From JACPFN01 sp035478615 (GTDB lineage: Bacteria; Babelota; Babeliae; Babelales; Chromulinivoraceae), in assembly GCA_035478615.1 (NCBI GenBank), contig DATIJN010000113.1:1-64000 (forward strand): a DNA stretch of 64,000 bases, in the 5' to 3' direction. The notes under the pieces are model-generated. The model ran no database searches. It saw nothing but the letters and a program-made list of their open reading frames with translations, and was not told where the DNA came from. The translations under genes were made by a program, and so were the position numbers. How positions within the stretch are numbered: the first letter of the stretch is position 1; each line of letters opens with the position of its first letter. Shown here in pieces: positions 9,471 through 17,902 of the stretch.

Positions 9471-9965
9471 TTATTGACAATGCTGCGCTAACAATCCTTT
9501 TGCTTTTGTAGCAATAGGTTCATTGTGATATTGTCTCGCCCGTATATAAGCACTTTGTAATCCTTTACAATTATATTGACATCCATCACCCGTTCGTAAC
9601 GCCGACATGACTGGATATTTTTCATTTTCTGCATCTAAAAAGGCTTTCGCGCCGCATTGATTTAATAATGTGTGGCGTTCGGTACCACGTTGGGGTGATC
9701 GTGCAGCCCATGACCGCGTTTTGCTGCCGCGGCCTTCGCTTTTACGTTGCATCACTTTTTTTAATTGAGTCCGTTTTTGCCGGCGTGATGATGGTAATGA
9801 TGATAAAACTTTACTATAACTTGCTTCTCGTCGTGGGCGCATCGATGATGCTGATTTCGCAGGACCAGGTGCTAATTTATATTTACGGTAATCACTGGAT
9901 AATTGTTGTTTACTCGTTGTACCGTGTGTTTTTTTGTGATAGGTTTGATATTCATTCCAATTCAT
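9471..9965 (-). CDS. Small basic protein, C-rich giant-virus module
   Basis: A 164-residue protein rich in Arg, Ser and Lys. The N-terminus (WNEYQTYHKKTHG, then SSDYRKYK) recalls a one-helix HMG-like segment seen in viral basic proteins. The C-terminal 55 residues contain CGAKAFLDAENEKYPVM and CQYNCKGLQSAYIRARQY, a cysteine-containing module that recurs in small giant virus proteins. The basic middle (residues 40-95) is encoded by DNA visibly richer in G+C than its surroundings (about 9680-9860). A DNA-binding or virion role is plausible but unproven. Confidence 0.75.
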   Translation of the reverse strand: MNWNEYQTYHKKTHGTTSKQQLSSDYRKYKLAPGPAKSASSMRPRREASYSKVLSSLPSSRRQKRTQLKKVMQRKSEGRGSKTRSWAARSPQRGTERHTLLNQCGAKAFLDAENEKYPVMSALRTGDGCQYNCKGLQSAYIRARQYHNEPIATKAKGLLAQHCQ

Positions 9966-9985
9966 GTTGTTTTATTATAATAAAA

Positions 9986-10369
9986 TTATCGAAAACAACA
10001 TTTTTTTGTTTTAACCATGGTATGGTCATTTTTGTAAGTAAATATAACATAATACACTTCTAATATGTTTCGCATATCCTTTTCATTGCTTTCAAATTTC
10101 AACTTTAATTCTTCTGCTAAAGTAGATTCGATAATTTTAGATTGACCTAATCCCATAATTAAATCAGGTGTATATTGTATACATAAATCAACTTTAGCAT
10201 TTTTATCCAACCGATCATGATGACGTGAATACTCTTTGACTGTTAAATAACTTAACAACAACAAAAATTGTATATTCGGTTCAATATAATAGTTGTTTAA
10301 TATTTTTAAACTAATTTGATATAATTGATCGCTTTGGATTGTAATTTGTTTTTGTTTATTTTTTAACAT
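9986..10369 (-). CDS. Hypothetical protein
   Basis: A 127-residue helical protein with no recognised domain. It contains a hydrophobic helix (FLLLLSYLTVKEYSRHHD) and a charged centre, and ends KKCCFR. It lies 20 bases upstream of 9471-9965 on the same strand and is divergent from the RPB10-like gene at 10419. No function can be assigned. Confidence 0.65.
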   Translation of the reverse strand: MLKNKQKQITIQSDQLYQISLKILNNYYIEPNIQFLLLLSYLTVKEYSRHHDRLDKNAKVDLCIQYTPDLIMGLGQSKIIESTLAEELKLKFESNEKDMRNILEVYYVIFTYKNDHTMVKTKKCCFR

Positions 10370-10418
10370 TTTTATGATATAAAATAATTTATATTATAAA
10401 TTATTATTAAATTATTAA

Positions 10419-11012
10419 ATGGAAAAAGTAATTAATCCAAAGTCGGGTATAAAAATTAATGTCGGTGGAAAACTTTACAATCAATTAATCAAAGAGGGTT
10501 ATACAAGGGTGGGTGATCGATTAGTATTACAAGAACAAGAACAACAATTTAATTTAATACCATCCTTTTATAAACGAGATATTAACCTTAATACATATGC
10601 ATTACCACCTATAAGGTGTGTTGAATGTAATAAACCGTTAGCGAATATATATAAAAGTTACGAAAAATTAAAATCAGAAGGGATTACACCATTTGATATT
10701 TTTATACAACTTGATATCAAACGAGAATGTTGCCGCATGCATTTACAACAACCTGAACAAATACCAACTACATTTTATCAAAATGTACAAACAAACGTAC
10801 CAAGAATACCGGTAGGTATTAGTGATAACCCATATTTAAAACAACAAAGTGGTGATGTTATTACCTTAATTGAAGGTAAAAACCCACCCGTTTTGAGACG
10901 GAAGATTGTATCACCATACGGCGTTAGTTACGAACCTATTAATAATAATAATAATACATACATGAAAAAACGAGACATTGCTGGTGGTAAATATTATGTG
11001 AATTATAAATAA
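10419..11012 (+). CDS. rpb10: RNA polymerase subunit RPB10-like, extended
   Basis: A 197-residue protein. Residues 63-113 match the small RNA polymerase subunit RPB10/RpoN: IRCVEC (Cys67, Cys70), a helix with YEKL, and the family's paired cysteines in KRECCRMHL (Cys104, Cys105), which together bind zinc. Cellular RPB10 is about 70 residues, so this protein has unusual extensions. The N-terminal one (NPKSGIKINVGGKLYNQLIK) is the same NP.SGR-type module found on two F-box proteins and one F-box/LRR protein here. The C-terminal one ends in a basic 'MKKRDIAGGKYYVNYK'. Role: assembly of the viral RNA polymerase. Confidence 0.82.
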   Translation: MEKVINPKSGIKINVGGKLYNQLIKEGYTRVGDRLVLQEQEQQFNLIPSFYKRDINLNTYALPPIRCVECNKPLANIYKSYEKLKSEGITPFDIFIQLDIKRECCRMHLQQPEQIPTTFYQNVQTNVPRIPVGISDNPYLKQQSGDVITLIEGKNPPVLRRKIVSPYGVSYEPINNNNNTYMKKRDIAGGKYYVNYK

Positions 11013-11027
11013 TTTTAAATCAATAAA

Positions 11028-11693
11028 ATGAAATCGTTTGATCAATTAAAATCGGATTTTTACCGTAACCCATCTGTTAATCCTTACACGCAAAGAAAAA
11101 TTAAACCTAATGCATTAACATACAACAAATTAGTGATAAAATTTGGAGACCCTACCGTGATAATACCATTAAATATAACACATCAAATCATACCCGAAGA
11201 TATTTTATATCAAATATTATTGTATGCTGATGATAAAGAAATTAAAAATTTATGTCATATAAACCAATTAGCTGATCAATTATGTCGACAAAATCGATGG
11301 CAAATTAAATTTGAACAAGCCCAATTACCATCATATCAAGGAATTTATACATTATATGAATATTTAAAAATGGTTGATGTTAAAAATGAAGCTGAGGCTA
11401 TTATTTATGTTATAACATCCGGAGAATTTTATCATTATCATGGTAGTCATTTTATCATATCAATACATAAAAAATATTATCATATTAATTTACCTTATGG
11501 TATTACAATTGATGGAAAAAAATATACAAATGATGAATTTAAATCATGGTTAATGAAATTAATATATGATGACGTTAACATGCTAATAGATGGTTTGCCT
11601 ATTAGGAAAAAACATTTATTAAAAAAAAAAGGGTACAAGACATACGTGAAGATATTATTAAGTCAATATAAAAAATATGAAAAACAATTATAA
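11028..11693 (+). CDS. F-box protein with NP.T.R N-terminal module
   Basis: A 221-residue protein. Residues 1-42 hold the module NPYTQRKIKPNALTYNKLV, close to the viral two-cysteine adaptor domain but without its cysteines. Residues 50-100 form an F-box (IPEDILYQILLYADDKEIKN, then LCHINQLADQLC and the NRW motif). The paralogue at 52045-52779 shares the full architecture; 20852-21412 shares the F-box part. It follows the RPB10-like gene by 15 bases on the same strand and precedes two small genes, suggesting a co-oriented cluster. Confidence 0.85.
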   Translation: MKSFDQLKSDFYRNPSVNPYTQRKIKPNALTYNKLVIKFGDPTVIIPLNITHQIIPEDILYQILLYADDKEIKNLCHINQLADQLCRQNRWQIKFEQAQLPSYQGIYTLYEYLKMVDVKNEAEAIIYVITSGEFYHYHGSHFIISIHKKYYHINLPYGITIDGKKYTNDEFKSWLMKLIYDDVNMLIDGLPIRKKHLLKKKGYKTYVKILLSQYKKYEKQL

Positions 11694-11703
11694 TTATAAT
11701 TAA

Positions 11704-11886
11704 ATGTTGCGCATTTATAAACATGTTGATAAATATAAAAAAAAAAGATTTTGTTATAATCCACCATTTTATTTGGAATACGAATTAGAATTAAATAAAA
11801 AAAAAGTTATTGATGTAAAAAGTGAATGTGAACAAATATGGGCGCGCGTGATTGAAAAACAAAATGATTTAGATTATAAAAAATAA
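11704..11886 (+). CDS. Small basic hypothetical protein
   Basis: A 60-residue, lysine-rich protein with no recognised domain; it has a single W (IWARVIEKQ) near the C-terminus. Start is an ATG 10 bases after the stop of the F-box gene and it ends seven bases before the next ATG, so it fits the compact co-oriented cluster. Small size makes the call less sure. Confidence 0.5.
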   Translation: MLRIYKHVDKYKKKRFCYNPPFYLEYELELNKKKVIDVKSECEQIWARVIEKQNDLDYKK

Positions 11887-11893
11887 TTGTTAA

Positions 11894-12220
11894 ATGGAAT
11901 CTCATAAAACAGTCACAATGACAGTTAATAATCAAATGTATTTAATTGATGGTGTTATACAAAATGATGATGATTATATTTATCCTAAACACACGATCAA
12001 AACCATCGGAGACATGTTACGTGTCGTCAAAAAAGAATCATTGGATTCTTTTCTTCAAGATTTAAAAAATATATTTGAACTATATTATCAAAATGAAGGT
12101 TGTAAGATTGATGAATTTGTTTGGATTGATGATCAACAACATCATGTTACCGTCAATTATAAAGTAGATTGTCAAGATGTTAATCTTGATGTGTTTGATA
12201 AAACTTATGTTAAGATTTAA
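11894..12220 (+). CDS. Hypothetical protein
   Basis: A 108-residue acidic protein with predicted alternating strands and helices (VNNQMYLIDGVIQNDDDYIY) and no recognised motif. Its stop codon is the first base pairs of a perfect hairpin at 12219-12246, supporting that this is a real transcription unit end. Function unknown. Confidence 0.65.
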   Translation: MESHKTVTMTVNNQMYLIDGVIQNDDDYIYPKHTIKTIGDMLRVVKKESLDSFLQDLKNIFELYYQNEGCKIDEFVWIDDQQHHVTVNYKVDCQDVNLDVFDKTYVKI

Positions 12221-12246
12221 CATATAAAACCCGCGTTTTATATGTT
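12219..12246 (+). terminator. 3'-end hairpin
   Basis: Arms AACATATAAAAC and reverse complement, 12 bases each, loop CCGC. It overlaps the stop codon of 11894-12220 and lies just before the next gene, as expected for the polyadenylation hairpins known in Mimivirus. Confidence 0.7.
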
Positions 12247-12251
12247 AAAAA

Positions 12252-13538
12252 ATGTCAAATCATCATGTTTCAAACAAACGCCAACAATTGCAACAAAAGT
12301 TAAATAACCGCGATAAAACCATTTGTTTGACGATGATTGTCAAGAATGAATCCATCAATATGATTAGAGTATTAGATTCTGTGAAGCCAATCATTGATTA
12401 TTTATCCATAGTTGATACTGGATCTACTGATAATACGGTAGAAGTCATTGAACATTGGTATAAACAACATAAAATCCCTGGCAAGGTTCACCATGAACCC
12501 TTTAAAAATTTTGGATACAATCGTACCCATTCTATGCAGATGGCTAAAAAGACGTGGCCACAAGCTAACTATTATTTATTATCAGATGCTGACTTTGTTT
12601 GGCAAATTGACAAAGAGTTTAATAAAAAATTGCTATTTGTTGACAAATACTTAGTCGTTCAACAACATCATGATTTAGTATATAGCAACATACGGATGCT
12701 CAGTGGGAAATTTGATTGGATTTGTCATGGTGTTACCCATGAATATTGGGAAGAAGATAAAAATAGTACGAAAGGTGTTGAAGTCACTTCGCATACTTTG
12801 ACGAGTTTACGAATAGACGATAAAGAAGATGGCAATTTTAAGCATCACAAATATCCACGAGACCGGTGTTTACTGGAAAATGGATTAAAAGACGAAACCA
12901 TTAGTGATGATTTACGTATAAGATACCATTTTTATTTAGCACAAACTTATAAATGTATGCGTGACTTTGATTTGGCTATAGAATTTTATATCAAACGATC
13001 AAACATGGCAGGTTGGCAAGAAGAAACTTATTACGCTATGTATCAAACAGGCATATGTTATCAAGCACTATATAATGTTTATAAATCAATTAGTCATTTT
13101 TACGACAAAGAACAGAAAGAAGATTGTGAAATTGAGCTAATAAATAAATATGCCAAAGATTTAACATTAGAAGATATTAAAAATAAAGAAAAATCATCTG
13201 TAGATTCGGCTATTGAATGGTATTTGAAGGCGTGGAAATTTAGACCAACTCGAGCTGAAGCACTTTATCAAGCAGTGGCTATTTATCGCGAAATTGGTCA
13301 ACATCAATTGGCTTATGATTATGCCATGATAGGTAAAGATATTGAATTTCCTACCGATTCATTATTTATAGAAGCTAGCGCCTACTCGTGGGCTTTTTAT
13401 TATGAAATTTCTATCGTCGCTTATTATTTAAATAAAAAACAAGAAGGCAGTGAAGCGTGTTTATTTGTTTTAGAGCAAGATGATGTACCTGCTCATCTTC
13501 TTAAAAAAGTTGAAGAAAATTGCAAATTTTATATTTAA
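12252..13538 (+). CDS. Family 2 glycosyltransferase with TPR-like tail
   Basis: A 428-residue protein. Residues 25-125 form a GT-A fold donor domain: TICLTMIVKNES, the DTGSTDNT motif near residue 57 and the metal-binding LSDADF near residue 115. The GFNR-like segment (FGYNRTHSMQMAK) also fits family GT2. The C-terminal half has alpha-helical pairs resembling tetratricopeptide repeats (AQTYKCMRDFDLAIEFYIK, ALYQAVAIYREIGQHQLAYD). Likely transfers a sugar to a viral or host acceptor, possibly surface fibres. The upstream hairpin at 12219-12246 separates it from the previous gene. Confidence 0.88.
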   Translation: MSNHHVSNKRQQLQQKLNNRDKTICLTMIVKNESINMIRVLDSVKPIIDYLSIVDTGSTDNTVEVIEHWYKQHKIPGKVHHEPFKNFGYNRTHSMQMAKKTWPQANYYLLSDADFVWQIDKEFNKKLLFVDKYLVVQQHHDLVYSNIRMLSGKFDWICHGVTHEYWEEDKNSTKGVEVTSHTLTSLRIDDKEDGNFKHHKYPRDRCLLENGLKDETISDDLRIRYHFYLAQTYKCMRDFDLAIEFYIKRSNMAGWQEETYYAMYQTGICYQALYNVYKSISHFYDKEQKEDCEIELINKYAKDLTLEDIKNKEKSSVDSAIEWYLKAWKFRPTRAEALYQAVAIYREIGQHQLAYDYAMIGKDIEFPTDSLFIEASAYSWAFYYEISIVAYYLNKKQEGSEACLFVLEQDDVPAHLLKKVEENCKFYI

Positions 13539-13596
13539 AAATGATTTAATTAATCCAATTTAAACATAAGAAAATATAACATAAATAACATAAATC

Positions 13597-14421
13597 ATGG
13601 ATACTGCAAGTATAGTTAATAACTTGAGATGTATAACATACAATATTATCGCGGATAGATACACAAAATATATTGAAGGTGACGAATCCACGCGCAAATT
13701 CGAACAGCGTTATGCATACTTACCCGCTCATCGCAGCGACTCCATTTTAGATTGGACGGTGAGATTACCCCTGATAATACACACTGTAAAAGGTTATGAT
13801 ATTATTTGTTTACAGGAGGTAGATATAGATCACACCGATCACATAACCCGATTTTTACCGGATTATGATGCCGTACATCACATTGACACGAGCAACTTGA
13901 AAGTTTGTAAAAAAGATAAACGGACAAATCCTGTCGGTTGTATAATCTTGTGGAAGAAAAATAAGTTTGTATTGAACGATTTTGTGCGGACATCTTGTGC
14001 TCTTATTGCAAATGTATCTTACAATGATGTAAAATTTGCAGTATGTAATGTACACCTAAAAGCAGGGCTTTACAGTGAATTCGAAACTCGTGTTCGTCAA
14101 ATTTCATCATGCATTAAAACCCTAGATAAATATGATCGCGCAATTATTTGCGGTGATTTTAATGATACACTCGACGATAGCGCCGATATTACCAATAAAA
14201 TTATCAGTTCCGGATTCCAGTTATTCGCGACAAGAGATCCAACCTGCCATGTTTATACCGATGAATACAAATCGCACCGATATTATGCATTTGATCATGT
14301 TGCAACAAAAAAATTAAAAGTTGTTGTCGATCCGCTTCCACCCATCGGTCCGATCCCAAATGAAGACGAACCATCAGATCACATCCCTATTAAATTTACA
14401 GTGTGGTTCCCCGCGCAGTAA
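13597..14421 (+). CDS. Endonuclease/exonuclease/phosphatase-fold nuclease, CCR4-like
   Basis: A 274-residue enzyme of the Mg-dependent EEP superfamily. The conserved residues are all present: Asn in ITYNIIADRY near residue 13, Glu in ICLQEVD near 74, VCNVHLKAG near 150, ICGDFND near 187, FDHV near 231 and SDHIPI near 262. The 'NIIADRY' start is reminiscent of CCR4/nocturnin deadenylases. Reaction: phosphodiester hydrolysis; RNA deadenylation is a guess. The DNA of this gene appears richer in G and C than its neighbours, hinting at later acquisition. Lies 58 bases after the glycosyltransferase gene. Confidence 0.88.
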   Translation: MDTASIVNNLRCITYNIIADRYTKYIEGDESTRKFEQRYAYLPAHRSDSILDWTVRLPLIIHTVKGYDIICLQEVDIDHTDHITRFLPDYDAVHHIDTSNLKVCKKDKRTNPVGCIILWKKNKFVLNDFVRTSCALIANVSYNDVKFAVCNVHLKAGLYSEFETRVRQISSCIKTLDKYDRAIICGDFNDTLDDSADITNKIISSGFQLFATRDPTCHVYTDEYKSHRYYAFDHVATKKLKVVVDPLPPIGPIPNEDEPSDHIPIKFTVWFPAQ

Positions 14422-14468
14422 ATTGCACAGTATCGCTGCGGAAATAAATTTAATACATATTAAATTTA

Positions 14469-15086
14469 TTATTTTTTATAAGATCCATACACTCCTTTTT
14501 TAATCATGTTAACCGATCGTATGTCATATTGACTAGACATATAATCAAGCAAATGATGAAATAATTTATTAACGTTTAAATCATTAAATAAATAAAATAA
14601 CTCTGTTAGGAAAATGGTCGATTGTAAATAAAGTGATTTAATTGTAATATGTTTTAATGGTTCATTTTTATTACCTGATTTAGCATAATATAAATAGGGG
14701 AATTCTTTGGATAAAATAGTACTAAAGATTGTATCATTTGCATATTCATAATATACAAAATCATCTGTATATCGCATAGCTAAATCGGGTATTAAATTTA
14801 AAAATAATTTATAAACAGCATGGCGATAATAATATGTATTATGTTTGAATTCACGCCAAAATTTTGTAGTCAGTTTTTGCATTAAATTCGTCGCGTGCTC
14901 ATAGGATTGTAATAATTTTAAATATTCAGTTATATTTTTTATATTTATATTTATATATGGAAATTTTTGTTTCCAAAAAACGGGATTGGAACAGATTGTT
15001 AAAAATTGTTGATTTACTAAACATAAAGATTTTAACGTATCACTATTTGCTTGTAATGCAATTTCATATGCGATATCATCTAACAT
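14469..15086 (-). CDS. F-box-like protein
   Basis: A 205-residue protein. Residues 1-50 match the compact viral F-box (LDDIAYEIALQANSDTLKSL, then CLVNQQFLTIC and FWKQKF). The rest is aromatic and helical with no recognised domain. Divergent from the F-box-like gene at 15135, with a 48-base gap. Likely adapter for a ubiquitin ligase by analogy. Confidence 0.75.
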   Translation of the reverse strand: MLDDIAYEIALQANSDTLKSLCLVNQQFLTICSNPVFWKQKFPYININIKNITEYLKLLQSYEHATNLMQKLTTKFWREFKHNTYYYRHAVYKLFLNLIPDLAMRYTDDFVYYEYANDTIFSTILSKEFPYLYYAKSGNKNEPLKHITIKSLYLQSTIFLTELFYLFNDLNVNKLFHHLLDYMSSQYDIRSVNMIKKGVYGSYKK

Positions 15087-15134
15087 TTTTATAATATGGA
15101 TTAATATTATAAATCATTTTATATGTTTAATTAA

Positions 15135-15866
15135 ATGTCAAGCAGTAGTGAAGAATTAGGTTATTATAGCTCGGGATCTTATGAAGAACCTGAAGAGTTA
15201 TGGGAATTTGAAGAATCACCAAAAATGGAAAGAAAATTCCCCGTCGATCCACTTTCAAATGTGATTAACAAAGATATTCCAATAGTGATGTTAAACATGG
15301 ATATCGATACATTGAATCATTTTTGTACCGTCAACAAACGGTTCCAATATTATTGCAATACTGATGAATTTTGGTATTTGAAATTATTACATGATTATCC
15401 TGGTTATGTGACGTATTTTAAAAAGAGTACATCCGTTTTAGGTAAAATGGTTTATCAAGATATGGTTTATCGAAGTAAAAAATACTATCATGTTTATTCC
15501 CATTTTAGACAATGTTTAGAGCATGTCAATAACGACGATAAAATTGAAATTATTCGTAAAAATTATACACTTCTTGATGGTATTTTCTTTTTAATGAATA
15601 ACCAAATTTCAGATGCCTCGCTTAAACTATTATTTTCATTATCGTTACCATATAGTCCAAACAATTTTGAAAGAGAAAGAATTGAATTTGGTTATAGTAA
15701 ATCTGAATTATTATCACCCAGATTTGTTATAAAATCTTTTTTACCCACTGTCGATTTAAACAATAAAAATTTAAACAATATTAAAAACACAAATTTACAA
15801 AAATGGCGTATTATTAAATGTGTTGTGCAAACTTATTTTGATTTGAAATTATCACATGTTATTTAG
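15135..15866 (+). CDS. F-box-like protein with acidic N-terminus
   Basis: A 243-residue protein. The first 35 residues are Ser/Glu-rich. Residues 40-90 hold an F-box-like segment: INKDIPIVMLNMDIDTLNHF, CTVNKRFQYYC and FWYLKLLHDYPGY, the WxxK pattern shared with the 8896 gene product. The remainder is helical and unrecognised. Divergent pair with 14469-15086; the two probably arose as F-box duplicates. Confidence 0.72.
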   Translation: MSSSSEELGYYSSGSYEEPEELWEFEESPKMERKFPVDPLSNVINKDIPIVMLNMDIDTLNHFCTVNKRFQYYCNTDEFWYLKLLHDYPGYVTYFKKSTSVLGKMVYQDMVYRSKKYYHVYSHFRQCLEHVNNDDKIEIIRKNYTLLDGIFFLMNNQISDASLKLLFSLSLPYSPNNFERERIEFGYSKSELLSPRFVIKSFLPTVDLNNKNLNNIKNTNLQKWRIIKCVVQTYFDLKLSHVI

Positions 15867-15909
15867 ATACGAAAAAAAATAGATAAGAAATAAAAAAATT
15901 AAAATAAAA

Positions 15910-16068
15910 ATGGATCATATGGCAGAAACACGAAAAGCAATTGCATTAATGTTGGGTGGAAAGAAATTTTGGGAGGTTTATTGTCGATTTAATGGGATTA
16001 AAAATGATGATGATGAATCATATGAGTCAGATGACGAGGTTTTAAATGTATTAAAATATCGTCAATAA
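15910..16068 (+). CDS. Small acidic hypothetical protein
   Basis: A 52-residue open frame starting with ATG in good position (A-rich, 43 bases after the previous stop). The product starts MDHMAETRKAIALMLGGKKF and ends in an acidic patch before VLKYRQ. No family recognised. Its composition and spacing fit a real gene, but shortness keeps confidence low. Confidence 0.45.
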   Translation: MDHMAETRKAIALMLGGKKFWEVYCRFNGIKNDDDESYESDDEVLNVLKYRQ

Positions 16069-16093
16069 TATCATAACATGACATTTAATTTTA

Positions 16094-16372
16094 TTAATAT
16101 AACACCAGAATAGTTGGTGTTATATTAAATAATTCATATATTCGTCTAAGTTCATCCATCAATGTATTATATAATAAACCCCATTTACTATCCATACCAT
16201 TATAATAAGCCATAAAAGCTACATTACCAACAGTTGTCGTATTTGCACAAATGTTGGTATTACATTGATGAAAATGTGGATTTAAAGCATATCGTCGTGT
16301 AATAGCGTCTGCATACAACATTTGTTCTTCAATTGTCTTGTATATATACTTGTATCGTATGATACAGTCCAT
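16094..16372 (-). CDS. Hypothetical protein, possibly 5'-truncated by frameshift
   Basis: A 92-residue frame starting MDCIIRYKYIY with no recognised domain; contains two cysteines in NPHFHQCNTNICANTT. Upstream, a different frame beginning at an ATG at 16463 (MHYLLKNYDPYDDINIKTTE) runs into it and stops shortly after overlapping its start. Joining both by one base shift would give a protein of about 120 residues, so the annotated frame may be the 3' part of a broken gene. Confidence 0.5.
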   Translation of the reverse strand: MDCIIRYKYIYKTIEEQMLYADAITRRYALNPHFHQCNTNICANTTTVGNVAFMAYYNGMDSKWGLLYNTLMDELRRIYELFNITPTILVLY

Positions 16373-16488
16373 TGTTCAAATATGAACTGGGATTAAGATT
16401 TAACTCGGTTGTTTTTATATTAATATCATCATATGGATCATAATTTTTTAATAAATAATGCATTTATTTATTTTTTTTTTTATTTTAA

Positions 16489-16674
16489 ATGTCTTCTACC
16501 TATATCATTCAAAGTAGCAAAAAAGACACTAAAATTAATAAAACAGATCCCAATAGAGTAATATCAACAAAAAAAATTAAAAATGTGCTGCATAATAATA
16601 CGTCTTATACCATTACCAAAGGTACAATGTTAGAATCGAAGAAAACGGGGTTAACTTCGTCATCTTCATCATAA
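16489..16674 (+). CDS. Small basic hypothetical protein
   Basis: A 61-residue Lys/Ser/Thr-rich protein ending in a run of five serines. No domain recognised. Its stop is seven bases before a perfect 14-base-arm hairpin (16681-16710), which supports it as a transcribed gene. Function unknown. Confidence 0.5.
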   Translation: MSSTYIIQSSKKDTKINKTDPNRVISTKKIKNVLHNNTSYTITKGTMLESKKTGLTSSSSS

Positions 16675-16680
16675 TAAAAA

Positions 16681-16710
16681 TATAAATCCTATATTTATAT
16701 AGGATTTATA
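16681..16710 (+). terminator. 3'-end hairpin
   Basis: Perfect 14-base arms, TATAAATCCTATAT and its reverse complement, with a two-base loop. Placed directly after the 16489-16674 gene and before the LRR gene at 16735. Confidence 0.75.
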
Positions 16711-16734
16711 TTTATAAATTATTATAATAATTTA

Positions 16735-17706
16735 ATGTTTAAATTTGGTATTAAATTTTTAAAAATGAATGAGGATGTATTACGTGAAATTTTATATCAT
16801 GCTGATATACAATCTGTATTTCGAATGTGTCAAATGAATAAAACTTTATGCCATAAACAAGATGATTTATTTCGACACATTTATGACTGTTTCTATCATC
16901 AAACAGGTATGGATGTTTTTAAAACGGCTGAGATGACGTGGTTCCAGTTGCTTAAACTGTGTTATCAGTTGTCTCGCTTGTTCATCTTAATACCTTCACT
17001 TAAAAAATATACCGTGAAAGAATTATATACGATGAAAGAATTACTATTATATGATGAAAAAATCAAAGTATTGCCGCCGGGAATAAGTCAGCTCATTAAT
17101 TTAAAATGTTTGAATTTGTCAAACAACCAACTGAGTGCATTGCCTCCGGAAATTGGTCATTTCAGTGCTTTACAAATATTGATTTTATCAAACAACCAAC
17201 TTAGCGCATTGCCTCCGGAAATGGGTCAGTTGATTGCATTACAATATTTATCTTTGTCTGACAATCAACTGAGTGCATTGCCGCCTGAAATAGGTCAGCT
17301 GCGTGCTTTACAAGCATTGAATTTGTCAAACAACCAACTGAGTGCATTGCCTCCAGAAATAGGTCAGTTGATTAATTTACAAACATTGTCTTTGTCATAC
17401 AACAAACTGAGTGCATTGCCGCCGGAAATAGGTCAGCTGAGTCATTTACAAAAATTGTATTTACATCATAACAAACTGAGTGCATTGCCGACAGAAATCG
17501 GTCAGCTGCGTGCTTTACAAACATTGTTTTTGTCTAACAACCAACTGAGTGTATTGCCATCGGAAATAGGTCAATTGGGGGGTTTACAATACTTAGATTT
17601 GTCTTACAACCAACTGAGTGCATTGCCGTCGGAAATAGGTCAATTGTGGGATTTACAAGAATTGTATTTGTCATACAACCAACTGAGTGCATTACCTCCG
17701 GAATAG
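16735..17706 (+). CDS. F-box/LRR protein, C-terminally truncated
   Basis: A 323-residue family member. F-box at about residues 10-55 (MNEDVLREILYHADIQSVFR), MTWFQLLKLCYQLSRL linker, then nine 23-residue repeats. The frame ends inside the tenth repeat at LPPE followed by a stop because CCGGAAATAGGT, seen in sister repeats, has lost one A here (CCGGAATAGGT, near 17697-17707). The family cap is therefore missing from the protein although its coding remnant lies just downstream. The protein could still fold, since LRR solenoids tolerate loss of terminal repeats. Confidence 0.82.
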   Translation: MFKFGIKFLKMNEDVLREILYHADIQSVFRMCQMNKTLCHKQDDLFRHIYDCFYHQTGMDVFKTAEMTWFQLLKLCYQLSRLFILIPSLKKYTVKELYTMKELLLYDEKIKVLPPGISQLINLKCLNLSNNQLSALPPEIGHFSALQILILSNNQLSALPPEMGQLIALQYLSLSDNQLSALPPEIGQLRALQALNLSNNQLSALPPEIGQLINLQTLSLSYNKLSALPPEIGQLSHLQKLYLHHNKLSALPTEIGQLRALQTLFLSNNQLSVLPSEIGQLGGLQYLDLSYNQLSALPSEIGQLWDLQELYLSYNQLSALPPE

Positions 17707-17878
17707 GTCAATTAAGTGTTTTAAAATACTTGTATTTGCATAATAACCAACTAAGTGCATTGCCTCATGAAATGTCTCAGCTTCGTGCTTTACAAAAATT
17801 GTATTTGTCAAACAACAAATTATAATTATTAAAAATAAATTACGACAACAATTACCACATACTATTATTACATTATAA
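17703..17878 (+). pseudogene. Decayed 3' end of the F-box/LRR gene
   Basis: In a shifted frame the LRR pattern continues (IGQLSVLKYLYLHNNQLSA, SQLRALQKLYLSNNKL), stops, and after a second shift shows the family cap (NKLRQQLPHTIITL) to a TAA at 17876-17878. Two frame changes separate it from the truncated gene. Confidence 0.75.
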
Positions 17879-17902
17879 TTTTTTTTATTATTATATAACA
17901 AA

